Shown here piece after piece: positions 1-6,508 of a DNA stretch of 22,841 nt; positions within the stretch are counted from its first letter, which is position 1, and each line of letters starts with the position of its first letter. Origin of the DNA: DASSOY01 sp035776675 (GTDB lineage Bacteria; Bacillota; Bacilli; Bacillales; DASSOY01); assembly GCA_035776675.1 (NCBI GenBank), contig DASTWO010000160.1, forward strand, positions 1 to 22,841. The letters are read 5' to 3'. Under the pieces are notes generated by a model that worked only from the letters and a program-made list of their open reading frames with translations, was not told where the DNA came from and made no database searches. A program made the position numbers and the translations under genes.

Positions 1-246
1 CCCATTGGTTTGGGGCTCATCTTATTTGCCTTGAGCGTTAGCCTGGACAGCTTCTCTGTTGGCCTGAGTCTTGGGATTTATGGAGCCCGAATGTGGGTAA
101 CCATCTTTATGTTTGGTGCTGTCAGCGCGGCTTTGACGTGGAGCGGTTTGTTGGCAGGTAGGAAATTCCAGAAATGGATAGGTACATATAGCGAAGTATT
201 GGGTGGCTGCATTTTATTTGCTTTTGGATTAAAATTATTGCTGTGA
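1..246 (+). CDS. mntP: Manganese efflux pump MntP, C-terminal part (5' end outside window)
   Basis: This is the 3' end of a membrane protein of the MntP (formerly YwlD/YebN) family, which exports Mn(II) across the cytoplasmic membrane. The frame is open from base 1 and about 81 residues are visible. They include the acidic membrane motif SLDSFSVGLSLG near the start, matching the Asp-containing repeat of the second half of MntP proteins. A central hydrophobic helix (around TIFMFGAVSAALTW) follows, then a GRKFQKW-type loop and a last helix ending GLKLLL. Family proteins are about 180-190 residues with six membrane helices, so roughly the last three are here. The gene sits just before ywlE, as in Bacillus subtilis, which supports the assignment. 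No terminator follows it. Regulatory elements, if any, lie upstream of the window. Confidence 0.85.
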   Translation, partial: PIGLGLILFALSVSLDSFSVGLSLGIYGARMWVTIFMFGAVSAALTWSGLLAGRKFQKWIGTYSEVLGGCILFAFGLKLLL

Positions 247-312
247 AAGGCTGTTAAAAAAGAGCGTTTTCTAATACAATAAGAGCGACGAAAAAATAAG
301 GACGAGGTTGGT

Positions 313-891
313 ATGAAGAATTTTCTGTTTGTCTGTACCGGTAACACTTGTCGGAGTCCGATGGCGGAGGCCCTGTTACGGGCAAAAGCCGTGGATCAAA
401 TAAGTGTCCGTTCCGCAGGGGTGTTTGCTGTGGACGGCAGTTCTGCCGCGGGAGAGGCTGTTCAAGCTCTTTCGGAGAAAGGGATTGATTTTCAAGGGCA
501 CATGTCGCGCCGACTCGACGGTGAGCTGGCAAGGTGGGCGGATGTAATATTGACAATGACTGAAAACCACAAACGTTCTGTTCAATCGCAATTTCCCGAA
601 ACAGCGGGCAGAGTCTATACTTTGAGGGAATATAGTGATGATGATCAGAAAGCGAAACAAGCCTTGCGGGACCTTGAATCTTGCTATGCTGAATTAGAAA
701 TTCAACGTTCACTGTCACATCATGAAGAGGTAGGCGCCTTGGAAGAGAAAATTGCCGCTTTGGAAAAAGCGTTGCCTTCCCATGATATTTCCGACCCATT
801 TGGGGGCAATGCCGGGGATTACCGTGCGGTATGCGAGGAAATTGAACATTGGATTGACCTTCTGGTCAGAAAGGAAGGCGCGGGAGATTGA
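313..891 (+). CDS. ywlE: Protein-arginine phosphatase / low-molecular-weight protein tyrosine phosphatase family
   Basis: This cytoplasmic phosphatase is of the LMW-PTP fold. YwlE in Bacillus removes phosphate from arginine residues marked by the kinase McsB, linking it to stress response and Clp proteolysis. The P-loop C-X5-R is at residues 8-14 (CTGNTCR). Thr12 occupies the position that gives YwlE arginine rather than tyrosine specificity. The general-acid loop DPFGG is at 161-165. The protein has 192 residues against about 150 for B. subtilis YwlE. The extra length is a charged, probably coiled-coil segment at about 112-157 just before the DPF loop. The ATG start at 313 follows an AAGGACGAGG ribosome site. 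In B. subtilis rpiB lies between ywlE and ywlG; here ywlG follows after 64 bases. Whether the substrate is phosphoarginine is inferred from Thr12 and the gene neighbourhood. Confidence 0.88.
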   Translation: MKNFLFVCTGNTCRSPMAEALLRAKAVDQISVRSAGVFAVDGSSAAGEAVQALSEKGIDFQGHMSRRLDGELARWADVILTMTENHKRSVQSQFPETAGRVYTLREYSDDDQKAKQALRDLESCYAELEIQRSLSHHEEVGALEEKIAALEKALPSHDISDPFGGNAGDYRAVCEEIEHWIDLLVRKEGAGD

Positions 892-955
892 AACCTGGCT
901 CTATTCATCTTACAATGAGGATAAATCATTATTACATCAGGAAGGAAGGGTGGAG

Positions 956-1528
956 ATGAGCGAAGCTTTGGCTACGATTCGCGAGCAGGTCCAACAGGTA
1001 ATCCGGGATCTGCATGAAGCGATGTCTCTATCTTCCGAACATTTGCTGGTTGTCGGAACAAGTACGAGTGAAGTAATCGGTGAAAAAATCGGGACATCGG
1101 GCACGGCGGAAGTTGCAAATGCGATTTATGAAGGAATCCGGGTATACCAGGAAAAGACCGGCGTTCAGCTGGCTTTTCAATGCTGTGAACATTTGAATCG
1201 CGCACTGGTTGTTGAAAAGGAAACGGCAAAACAACGCGGATATGAACCCGTATCGGCAGTGCCGATTCGCTCGGCTGGAGGCGCTATGGCGACTTTCGTG
1301 TATAATCAAATGCATGATCCGGTGCTCGTCGAGTCGGTTCGCGGAGACGCGGGCATTGATATCGGCGATACCTTCATTGGAATGCATTTGAAGCCGGTTG
1401 TGGTTCCGGTTAGGAGCCAAACGTCTTCAATCGGTATGGCGCATGTTACGCTTGCACGTACAAGGCCCAAGTTGATCGGCGGTGTTCGCGCGGTTTACAA
1501 GGAGCAGGACAAAATCGAACGATTCTAA
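956..1528 (+). CDS. ywlG: YwlG, UPF0340/DUF436 (TIGR01440) family protein
   Basis: This 190-residue soluble protein belongs to the conserved DUF436/UPF0340 family of Firmicutes, known as YwlG in Bacillus. I know of no established biochemical role. Recognisable family stretches are LLVVGTSTSEVIGEKIG near the N-terminus, a QCCEHLNRALV segment in the middle, and TRPKLIGGVRAVY at the end. The frame is open upstream to an ATG at 752, but that would overlap ywlE by 140 bases. The ATG at 956 is preceded at a good distance by GGAAGGAAGGG and gives the normal family length, so it is chosen. The stop is 22 bases before glyA, so the two are probably cotranscribed. The QCCEH cysteines and histidine are suggestive of a metal or redox site, but that is only an inference. 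Confidence 0.9.
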   Translation: MSEALATIREQVQQVIRDLHEAMSLSSEHLLVVGTSTSEVIGEKIGTSGTAEVANAIYEGIRVYQEKTGVQLAFQCCEHLNRALVVEKETAKQRGYEPVSAVPIRSAGGAMATFVYNQMHDPVLVESVRGDAGIDIGDTFIGMHLKPVVVPVRSQTSSIGMAHVTLARTRPKLIGGVRAVYKEQDKIERF

Positions 1529-1550
1529 CCAGTGGAGAGGGGAACGTTGC

Positions 1551-2792
1551 ATGAGTAGAATTCAGAAACAAGATCCGGCAGTGTATGAAGCTATCCAAAA
1601 TGAGCTGAACCGGCAGCGCGATAAAATTGAGCTGATCGCCTCGGAGAATTTCGTTAGTGAAGCAGTCATGGAAGCCCAGGGTTCCGTGTTGACGAATAAG
1701 TATGCCGAAGGTTACCCTGGCCGCCGATATTACGGCGGATGTGAACATGTCGACGTGGTTGAAAATCTTGCCCGCGAACGGGCGAAGCAATTGTTCGGGG
1801 CCGAGCATGTCAATGTCCAGCCGCACTCTGGAGCTCAGGCGAACATGGCGGTTTACACGGCGGCGCTTGAACACGGTGACAAAGTGCTGGGCATGAACTT
1901 GTCGCATGGCGGTCACTTGACTCACGGCAGTCCGGTTAACTTCAGCGGTAAGTGGTACGACGTCGTTGATTACGGAGTGGATGCCGAAACACACAGGATC
2001 AATTATGATGATGTATTGCAAAAGGCTAAAGAACATCAGCCGAAAATGATTGTGGCCGGTGCGAGTGCTTACCCGCGTGAAATTGACTTTAAGAAATTCC
2101 GTGAAATTGCGGATGAAGTCGGAGCGTACTTGATGGTGGATATGGCCCATATTGCAGGACTTGTCGCAACGGGACATCATCAGAACCCTGTTCCCTATGC
2201 GGATTTTGTAACCACAACTACGCATAAGACTTTGCGTGGCCCGCGCGGCGGCATGATCTTATGCAAAGAGGAATATAAGAAAGCGATTGACAAGGCGATC
2301 TTTCCGGGACTTCAAGGCGGTCCTCTCATGCACGTTATTGCCTCGAAAGCTGTTGCGCTGGGTGAGGCGCTTGAGGATTCTTTCAAGCAGTACTCACAGC
2401 AAATTATCGACAATGCCAAGAGGCTCGGTGAAGCCCTTGAAGCAGAAGGTATTGACCTTGTTTCCGGCGGAACGGATAATCATTTACTATTGGTTGATGT
2501 GCGGAGCCTTTACATGACAGGTAAGGATGCGGAACAAGCCCTTGATGATGTCGGGATTACAGCCAATAAGAACACCATTCCGTTTGATCCGGAGAAACCG
2601 TTCGTTACGAGTGGACTTAGGCTCGGAACCGCGGCTGTGACTTCACGCGGATTCGGTTTGGAAGAAATGGATGAAATCGCATCGATCATGGCTTTAACGC
2701 TGAAACATTTGGATGACGACGAAAAGCGGAAAGAAGCCAAACAACGGGTTGAAGCATTAACAAAGAACATTTCGCTTTATCCGAACCGTTAA
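1551..2792 (+). CDS. glyA: Serine hydroxymethyltransferase
   Basis: This cytosolic PLP enzyme interconverts serine plus THF and glycine plus 5,10-methylene-THF, the main source of one-carbon units. It has 413 residues, normal for bacterial SHMT. Visible hallmarks are LIASENF (28-34), YAEGYPGRRYYGGCEHVD (51-68), the VDMAHIAGL loop with the PLP-contacting Asp, and TTTTHKTLRGPRGG, in which Lys226 is the Schiff-base lysine. The ATG at 1551 has GGAGAGGGG about ten bases upstream; the frame is open further up, but there is no ribosome site there. In B. subtilis upp follows glyA. Here a promoter and S-box begin immediately downstream, and no terminator of glyA's own is visible, so transcripts from glyA may run into the riboswitch. 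Its product feeds the MTHFR domain of the YitJ-like protein encoded at 14830-16674. Confidence 0.98.
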   Translation: MSRIQKQDPAVYEAIQNELNRQRDKIELIASENFVSEAVMEAQGSVLTNKYAEGYPGRRYYGGCEHVDVVENLARERAKQLFGAEHVNVQPHSGAQANMAVYTAALEHGDKVLGMNLSHGGHLTHGSPVNFSGKWYDVVDYGVDAETHRINYDDVLQKAKEHQPKMIVAGASAYPREIDFKKFREIADEVGAYLMVDMAHIAGLVATGHHQNPVPYADFVTTTTHKTLRGPRGGMILCKEEYKKAIDKAIFPGLQGGPLMHVIASKAVALGEALEDSFKQYSQQIIDNAKRLGEALEAEGIDLVSGGTDNHLLLVDVRSLYMTGKDAEQALDDVGITANKNTIPFDPEKPFVTSGLRLGTAAVTSRGFGLEEMDEIASIMALTLKHLDDDEKRKEAKQRVEALTKNISLYPNR

Positions 2793-2810
2793 TTATTTTA
2801 TCAAAAAGGA

Positions 2811-2839
2811 TTGACAACATCGATTTCGGTTGCTACAAT
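2811..2839 (+). promoter_or_regulatory. Sigma-A promoter of the metE/sulfur operon
   Basis: A perfect -35 TTGACA (2811-2816) and a -10 TACAAT (2834-2839, 5 of 6 consensus bases) are separated by 17 bases. Transcription would start about 7 bases later, some 25-30 bases before the first S-box stem. The placement directly ahead of the riboswitch makes it the obvious promoter for metE and perhaps the genes behind it. Confidence 0.87.
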
Positions 2840-2871
2840 CCAAATAATCTTAAAAAAACTGAACACGGATT

Positions 2872-3014
2872 TTTCTTATCGAGAGAGGCGGAGGGACTGG
2901 CCCTGTGATGCCCGGCAACCTGCCGTACACTTTAAGCGAGTATAATCATTTACTTGCCCTTGTGTCGGAAAAGGTGCCAAATCCTGCAAAGCGTAAGCTT
3001 TGAAAGATAAGGAT
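2872..3014 (+). ncRNA. SAM-I (S-box) riboswitch
   Basis: The leader of metE matches the S-box consensus. The first helix pairs TTCTTATC (from 2873) with GATAAGGA (3006-3013). Inside it are the conserved GAGGGACTGGCCC (2890-2902) and CCCGGCAACC (about 2912-2921), a variable third stem containing an AT-rich loop, then AAGGTGCCAAATCCTGC (about 2970-2986), a short hairpin AAAGCGTAAGCTTT, and GAAAGATAAG closing the first helix. By family knowledge it binds S-adenosylmethionine and, when bound, lets the downstream terminator form, turning off methionine genes. It is the only S-box in the window; no other leader carries these conserved boxes. Confidence 0.97.
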
Positions 3015-3022
3015 CGCTGCAT

Positions 3023-3064
3023 AATGCGGACCTCTCTCTTTGACAGATGGTCTGCATTTTTTTT
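3023..3064 (+). terminator. Riboswitch-controlled intrinsic terminator
   Basis: AATGCGGACC (3023-3032) pairs with GGTCTGCATT (3049-3058) with one G-U pair, and a run of eight T (3057-3064) follows. It lies right after the S-box core and before metE, so it is the expression platform. SAM binding should favour this hairpin and stop transcription. Confidence 0.9.
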
Positions 3065-3102
3065 ATACGCAGAAATACAAATGGGAGCGGAGGAGATGGA
3101 AA

Positions 3103-5400
3103 TTGACTGAAGTCAAGAGTTCAAACCTGGGGTACCCGCGAATCGGAGAAAAGCGGGAATGGAAGAAAGCGTTGGAGAAATACTGGTCGGGGAAATGGGA
3201 TCAAGCCCGATTCTCCAGAGAGATGGAACATCGCAGGCTGGTACATTTGCAGAAGCAGCGGGAACTGGGAATTGACGTTATTCCGGTAGGAGACTTTTCC
3301 TTGTACGATCATGTGTTGGATACGGCTGTTACTTTTGGTCTGGTTCCCGAGCGATTCCGTTCGGAAAAGGAGGGTCCCGTTTCCCTGGACACCTATTTTG
3401 CAATAGCGCGAGGACGTCAGGACGCTGTTGCATCCGAGATGACGAAATGGTTTAACACAAACTATCACTATATTGTTCCAGAACTTGAAGGAAGCGAACC
3501 CCGTTTAACAGAAAATCGACCGTTGCATTACTACAAAGAAGCGAAGGAAAAGTTAGGAATTGACGGGAAACCGGTCATTCTTGGCCCCATCACCTTTTTG
3601 AAACTGGCGAAGGGCTATGAAGAGAGTGAATTTGGTTATTGGCTGAATAAACTGGTTCCGTTATATGAACAGGTTGCACAGGAATTGCAAGAAGCTGGAG
3701 TTAAATGGGTGCAGTTTGACGAGCCGATTCTGGCTCTCGAAGTCAGTGATTCTGATCTGGAGTGGTTCCGTTCTGTGTATGCTGCCTTGAATGATGCGGC
3801 ACCCGAGTTAAATATATTGTTACAAACTTATTTTGAAGCCGTTGACCGCTATCAGGACGTTATTGATTTGCCGGTTCAGGGAATCGGATTAGACTTTGTT
3901 TCGGATCAGGGCCGCAACCTGGCTTCATTGGAAAAACACGGCTTTCCCGAAAATAAAGTGTTGGCTGCAGGTGTCATTGACGGCCGAAACGTATGGCGCT
4001 CCAATCTTCAGGAGAAATCGGAATTGCTTTCGAAGATTACTGATGTTGCTTCGCCCCAGCAATTAATCGTTCAGCCGTCTGCGAGCCTGTTGCACGTTCC
4101 GGTTACGGTGCAAAACGAGGAAGAACTTGATCCTCTTTTGCAAGGGGCTCTCGCTTTCGCGGATGAGAAGTTGAATGAAGTGTCGGTGTTGACAAGAGCG
4201 GTTAGGGAAGGTTCGAAAGCAGTTGAAGCCGAAGTGAAGGAAAGTGTGCATGCTATAGATCAGCTAAACCAATCTTCGAGTCGAAATGTTAAAGACGTTC
4301 AGAAGAACGTTAATCATTTAACCGAAATTCGTTCAGATAGGAACTCGGTTTATCAGAAGCGTCGCGAACTGCAGGAAGAACGATTCCAATTACCGGTATT
4401 GCCCACTACGACAATTGGCAGCCTGCCACAAACAACAGAGGTTCGGAAAGCCAGAAGGAATTGGCGCAAAGGAGAATGGAGCGATGAGCATTATGACCGT
4501 TTCCTGAAGGATGAAATCAAAGAATGGATTGATATTCAGGAAGAGATCGGTTTGGATGTGCTTATTCACGGAGAGTTCGAGCGGAACGATATGGTCGAAT
4601 ATTTCGGAGAGAAGTTAAGTGGATTCGCTGCGACGAAATTTGCCTGGGTCCAATCGTACGGTTCACGCTGCGTTAAACCGCCGATTATTTATGGAGACGT
4701 CCGGTTTGAGGAACCGATGACGGTGAAAGAAAGTGTGTATGCCCAGTCGCTGACGGAGAAGCCGGTGAAAGGGATGTTGACAGGGCCGGTAACCATATTG
4801 AATTGGTCGTTTGAGAGAGACGATATCGCAAAAGAGAAAGTCCTGTATCAAATCGCTCTCGCTCTCAGACACGAGGTGGAGGCACTTGAGGCAGAAGGAA
4901 TTGCAATGATCCAGGTGGATGAACCGGCTTTGCGCGAGGGATTGCCGCTCAAGCAGGTAGACTGGAAGGATTATCTGGACAAAGCGGTGCACGCGTTCAA
5001 ACTTGCGACAGCATCGGTTAAAGATGAAACGCAAATTCATACTCATATGTGTTATTCGGAGTTCAAAGACATCATTGAAGCGATTCGCGCTTTGGATGCT
5101 GACGTAATCGCTATCGAGGCAGCCAGAAGCCATGGGGAATTAATCTCAGTATTTGAAGATCACGTGTATGAAAATGAGATCGGCCTTGGAGTTTATGACA
5201 TTCACAGTCCTCGCGTTCCGACAAGTGAGGAAATCACCAATACGGTAAACCGGGCGTTACAAGTCCTGAATCCGAAACAGTTTTGGATTAACCCGGATTG
5301 TGGTTTGAAAACCCGGAAGAAGGAAGAAGTTGTTCCGGCATTGGAAGCGATGGTAAAGGCGGCATACAGTCTTCGGCAACAATTGTCCGTGAAACAATAA
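3103..5400 (+). CDS. metE: Cobalamin-independent methionine synthase
   Basis: MetE transfers the methyl group of 5-methyl-THF (polyglutamate) to homocysteine, giving methionine, without vitamin B12. It acts in the cytoplasm and needs zinc. The protein has 765 residues, the usual two-barrel length. The N-terminal half starts with the SSNLGYPRIG motif, a charged linker spans about 370-440, and the catalytic half starts near LPTTTIGSLPQT. All four zinc ligands are present: His648 and Cys650 (in HTHMC), Glu672 (IEAARSH) and Cys733 (NPDCGLKTR). The start is taken as TTG at 3103, eight bases after GGAGGA. An in-frame ATG at 3040 lies inside the riboswitch terminator and has no ribosome site. Control is by the S-box directly upstream. 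The next gene starts 25 bases after the stop. Confidence 0.97.
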   Translation: MTEVKSSNLGYPRIGEKREWKKALEKYWSGKWDQARFSREMEHRRLVHLQKQRELGIDVIPVGDFSLYDHVLDTAVTFGLVPERFRSEKEGPVSLDTYFAIARGRQDAVASEMTKWFNTNYHYIVPELEGSEPRLTENRPLHYYKEAKEKLGIDGKPVILGPITFLKLAKGYEESEFGYWLNKLVPLYEQVAQELQEAGVKWVQFDEPILALEVSDSDLEWFRSVYAALNDAAPELNILLQTYFEAVDRYQDVIDLPVQGIGLDFVSDQGRNLASLEKHGFPENKVLAAGVIDGRNVWRSNLQEKSELLSKITDVASPQQLIVQPSASLLHVPVTVQNEEELDPLLQGALAFADEKLNEVSVLTRAVREGSKAVEAEVKESVHAIDQLNQSSSRNVKDVQKNVNHLTEIRSDRNSVYQKRRELQEERFQLPVLPTTTIGSLPQTTEVRKARRNWRKGEWSDEHYDRFLKDEIKEWIDIQEEIGLDVLIHGEFERNDMVEYFGEKLSGFAATKFAWVQSYGSRCVKPPIIYGDVRFEEPMTVKESVYAQSLTEKPVKGMLTGPVTILNWSFERDDIAKEKVLYQIALALRHEVEALEAEGIAMIQVDEPALREGLPLKQVDWKDYLDKAVHAFKLATASVKDETQIHTHMCYSEFKDIIEAIRALDADVIAIEAARSHGELISVFEDHVYENEIGLGVYDIHSPRVPTSEEITNTVNRALQVLNPKQFWINPDCGLKTRKKEEVVPALEAMVKAAYSLRQQLSVKQ

Positions 5401-5425
5401 ATTCACGGCAAGGAGGAATAGAAAA

Positions 5426-5572
5426 GTGGGTGAAAATCCTGACCAAATCGATCGAATTACTGAAGAAGTCAGCAGGATGCTAGGCACGTTGAAATACGGA
5501 TCGATAACGTTAATCGTTCAAGATGGCAAGGTCGTCCAAATTGAAAGAAATGAAAAAATGCGATTGCGCTGA
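5426..5572 (+). CDS. yezD: Small YezD-like (DUF2292) protein
   Basis: This is a 48-residue protein with GTG start, preceded by a strong AAGGAGGA site (5410-5417). The sequence runs from a polar N-terminus (GENPDQIDRITEEVSRML) into KYGSITLIVQDGKVVQIERNEKMRLR. That 'LKYGSITLIVQDGKVVQIE' pattern is the mark of the DUF2292/YezD family, small proteins of Firmicutes with no known function that I recall being found near sulfur and methionine genes. The predicted shape is an N-terminal helix followed by a two-strand hairpin. It lies 25 bases after metE and 94 bases before cysH, so it is in the sulfur operon. The family match is by eye; the symbol is by similarity only. A role as a small regulator or a partner of a sulfur enzyme would be speculation. 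Confidence 0.75.
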   Translation: MGENPDQIDRITEEVSRMLGTLKYGSITLIVQDGKVVQIERNEKMRLR

Positions 5573-5585
5573 CTAGAAAACTAGA

Positions 5586-5623
5586 GGCGGCTTTTACCTA
5601 CAAAGGGGTAAGGCCGTCTTGTT
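5586..5623 (+). terminator. Stem-loop between yezD and cysH, weak terminator or attenuator
   Basis: GGCGGCTTTTACC (5586-5598) pairs with GGTAAGGCCGTC (5607-5618) over about 12 base pairs, with one bulged T, two G-U pairs and an 8-base loop. The tail is TTGTTC, a poor U-run, so strong termination is doubtful; partial attenuation or mRNA processing is as likely. A CTAG-AAAA-CTAG palindrome (5573-5584) lies just before it. Confidence 0.45.
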
Positions 5624-5666
5624 CAAAATGTGTGAGGGAGTTTGCCAGAGTAAGGAGGGAGAGAAA

Positions 5667-6347
5667 ATGGCGTTCGAAACAAAAGAGAAGGACCTGCCAA
5701 AGGAAAGCGTGGAGGTACTGGAGCAAGCTTATCAGACTTACGGAGAAGACATTGTTTATGCTTGCAGTTTTGGAGTTGAAGGCATTATTTTGATTGACCT
5801 GATCGCTAAGGTGAATCAACGGGCGGAAGTTGTCTTTCTGGATACGGATTTTCATTTTCAAGAGACTTATGAATTGATTGAGAAGGTCCAACAACTCTAT
5901 CCGGCGCTGCGGATCCGCATGTTGAAACCGGAGTTAACTCCGGAAGAGCAGGCTGAAAAATACGGGGAGGCGTTATGGCAGACAGATCCCGATCAGTGCT
6001 GCGGCATTCGAAAAATTGATCCGCTGAAGAAAGCGTTAAGCGGAAAGAAAGCGTGGATTTCCGGTTTGCGCCGTGAACAATCCCTATCGCGGAAAAATGT
6101 TGACTTTTTCAATGATGACCGTAAATTTGGACTCACAAAAGTATGCCCGCTGATCTATTGGACATGGGATGATGTCTGGAACTACATTAATGATAACCAT
6201 CTTCCTTATAATCCTCTACATGACCGTGGGTATCCGAGTATTGGCTGTGAATACTGTACACTGCCCGCCGCGGATCCAAATGATTTGCGATCCGGGCGTT
6301 GGGCCGACATTGGGAAAACGGAGTGCGGCTTGCATTCCGGGAATTGA
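5667..6347 (+). CDS. cysH: Assimilatory APS (adenylyl-sulfate) reductase, thioredoxin-dependent
   Basis: This enzyme reduces adenylyl sulfate (APS) to sulfite and AMP with electrons from thioredoxin. It has 226 residues. An ATP-sulfurylase-like fold is shown by ACSFGVEGIILIDL (P-loop-like, about residues 33-46) and VFLDTDFHFQETY. The cysteine pair Cys111-Cys112 (QCCGIRK) and Cys194-X2-Cys197 (GCEYC) are the four [4Fe-4S] ligands that mark the APS-using type; PAPS-only enzymes lack them. Catalytic Cys220 is in the C-terminal ECGLH motif, and GLRREQS is the substrate-binding arginine motif. The ATG at 5667 follows AAGGAGGGAG; an upstream in-frame ATG at 5619 lies in the hairpin tail and is not used. 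Some Bacillus CysH proteins accept PAPS as well. No APS kinase or ATP sulfurylase gene is in the window. Confidence 0.95.
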   Translation: MAFETKEKDLPKESVEVLEQAYQTYGEDIVYACSFGVEGIILIDLIAKVNQRAEVVFLDTDFHFQETYELIEKVQQLYPALRIRMLKPELTPEEQAEKYGEALWQTDPDQCCGIRKIDPLKKALSGKKAWISGLRREQSLSRKNVDFFNDDRKFGLTKVCPLIYWTWDDVWNYINDNHLPYNPLHDRGYPSIGCEYCTLPAADPNDLRSGRWADIGKTECGLHSGN

Positions 6348-6426
6348 TTTTATCTCATTTTCGTCAAAGCAAAGTGCATTTGAAAGGTCATGTTGTAGGG
6401 GGTAGATCATGCGCGTGTCGGAATCT

Positions 6427-6460
6427 CATAAGAATAATTCTGAGTTAACCCATAAGAATA
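6427..6460 (+). promoter_or_regulatory. Perfect 10-base direct repeat upstream of cysJ, possible operator
   Basis: CATAAGAATA occurs twice, at 6427-6436 and 6451-6460, starts 24 bases apart. The first copy also contains the palindrome AGAAT-A-ATTCT (6431-6441). The 161-base gap between cysH and cysJ is long for this operon. A weak promoter-like pair, TTGAAA (6380-6385) and TAGATC (6403-6408) with 17-base spacing, lies just before it. A regulator such as a CysL- or CymR-type factor could bind here, but neither site is recognised with confidence. Confidence 0.4.
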
Positions 6461-6508
6461 GACTTGCTTTATGACCATCATTTTAAAAAATAGGTGAGGG
6501 AGATAACA

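Noticed and set aside
247..312. Promoter before ywlE
   Set aside because: TACAAT (275-280) is a fair -10 box, but the 17-18 base upstream region has no convincing -35 box; left out of the feature list.
752..955. Longer start for ywlG (ATG at 752)
   Set aside because: It would overlap ywlE by 140 bases, lacks a ribosome site and adds residues not found in the family; ATG at 956 has a strong site.
1446..2225. 259-codon open frame on the minus strand
   Set aside because: It lies antisense to the end of ywlG and the first half of glyA; the composition is odd, no family is recognised and no ribosome site is evident. It is a shadow of glyA.
3040..3102. Longer start for metE (ATG at 3040)
   Set aside because: The codon is within the riboswitch terminator hairpin. 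TTG at 3103 follows a strong ribosome site and leads directly into the conserved N-terminus.
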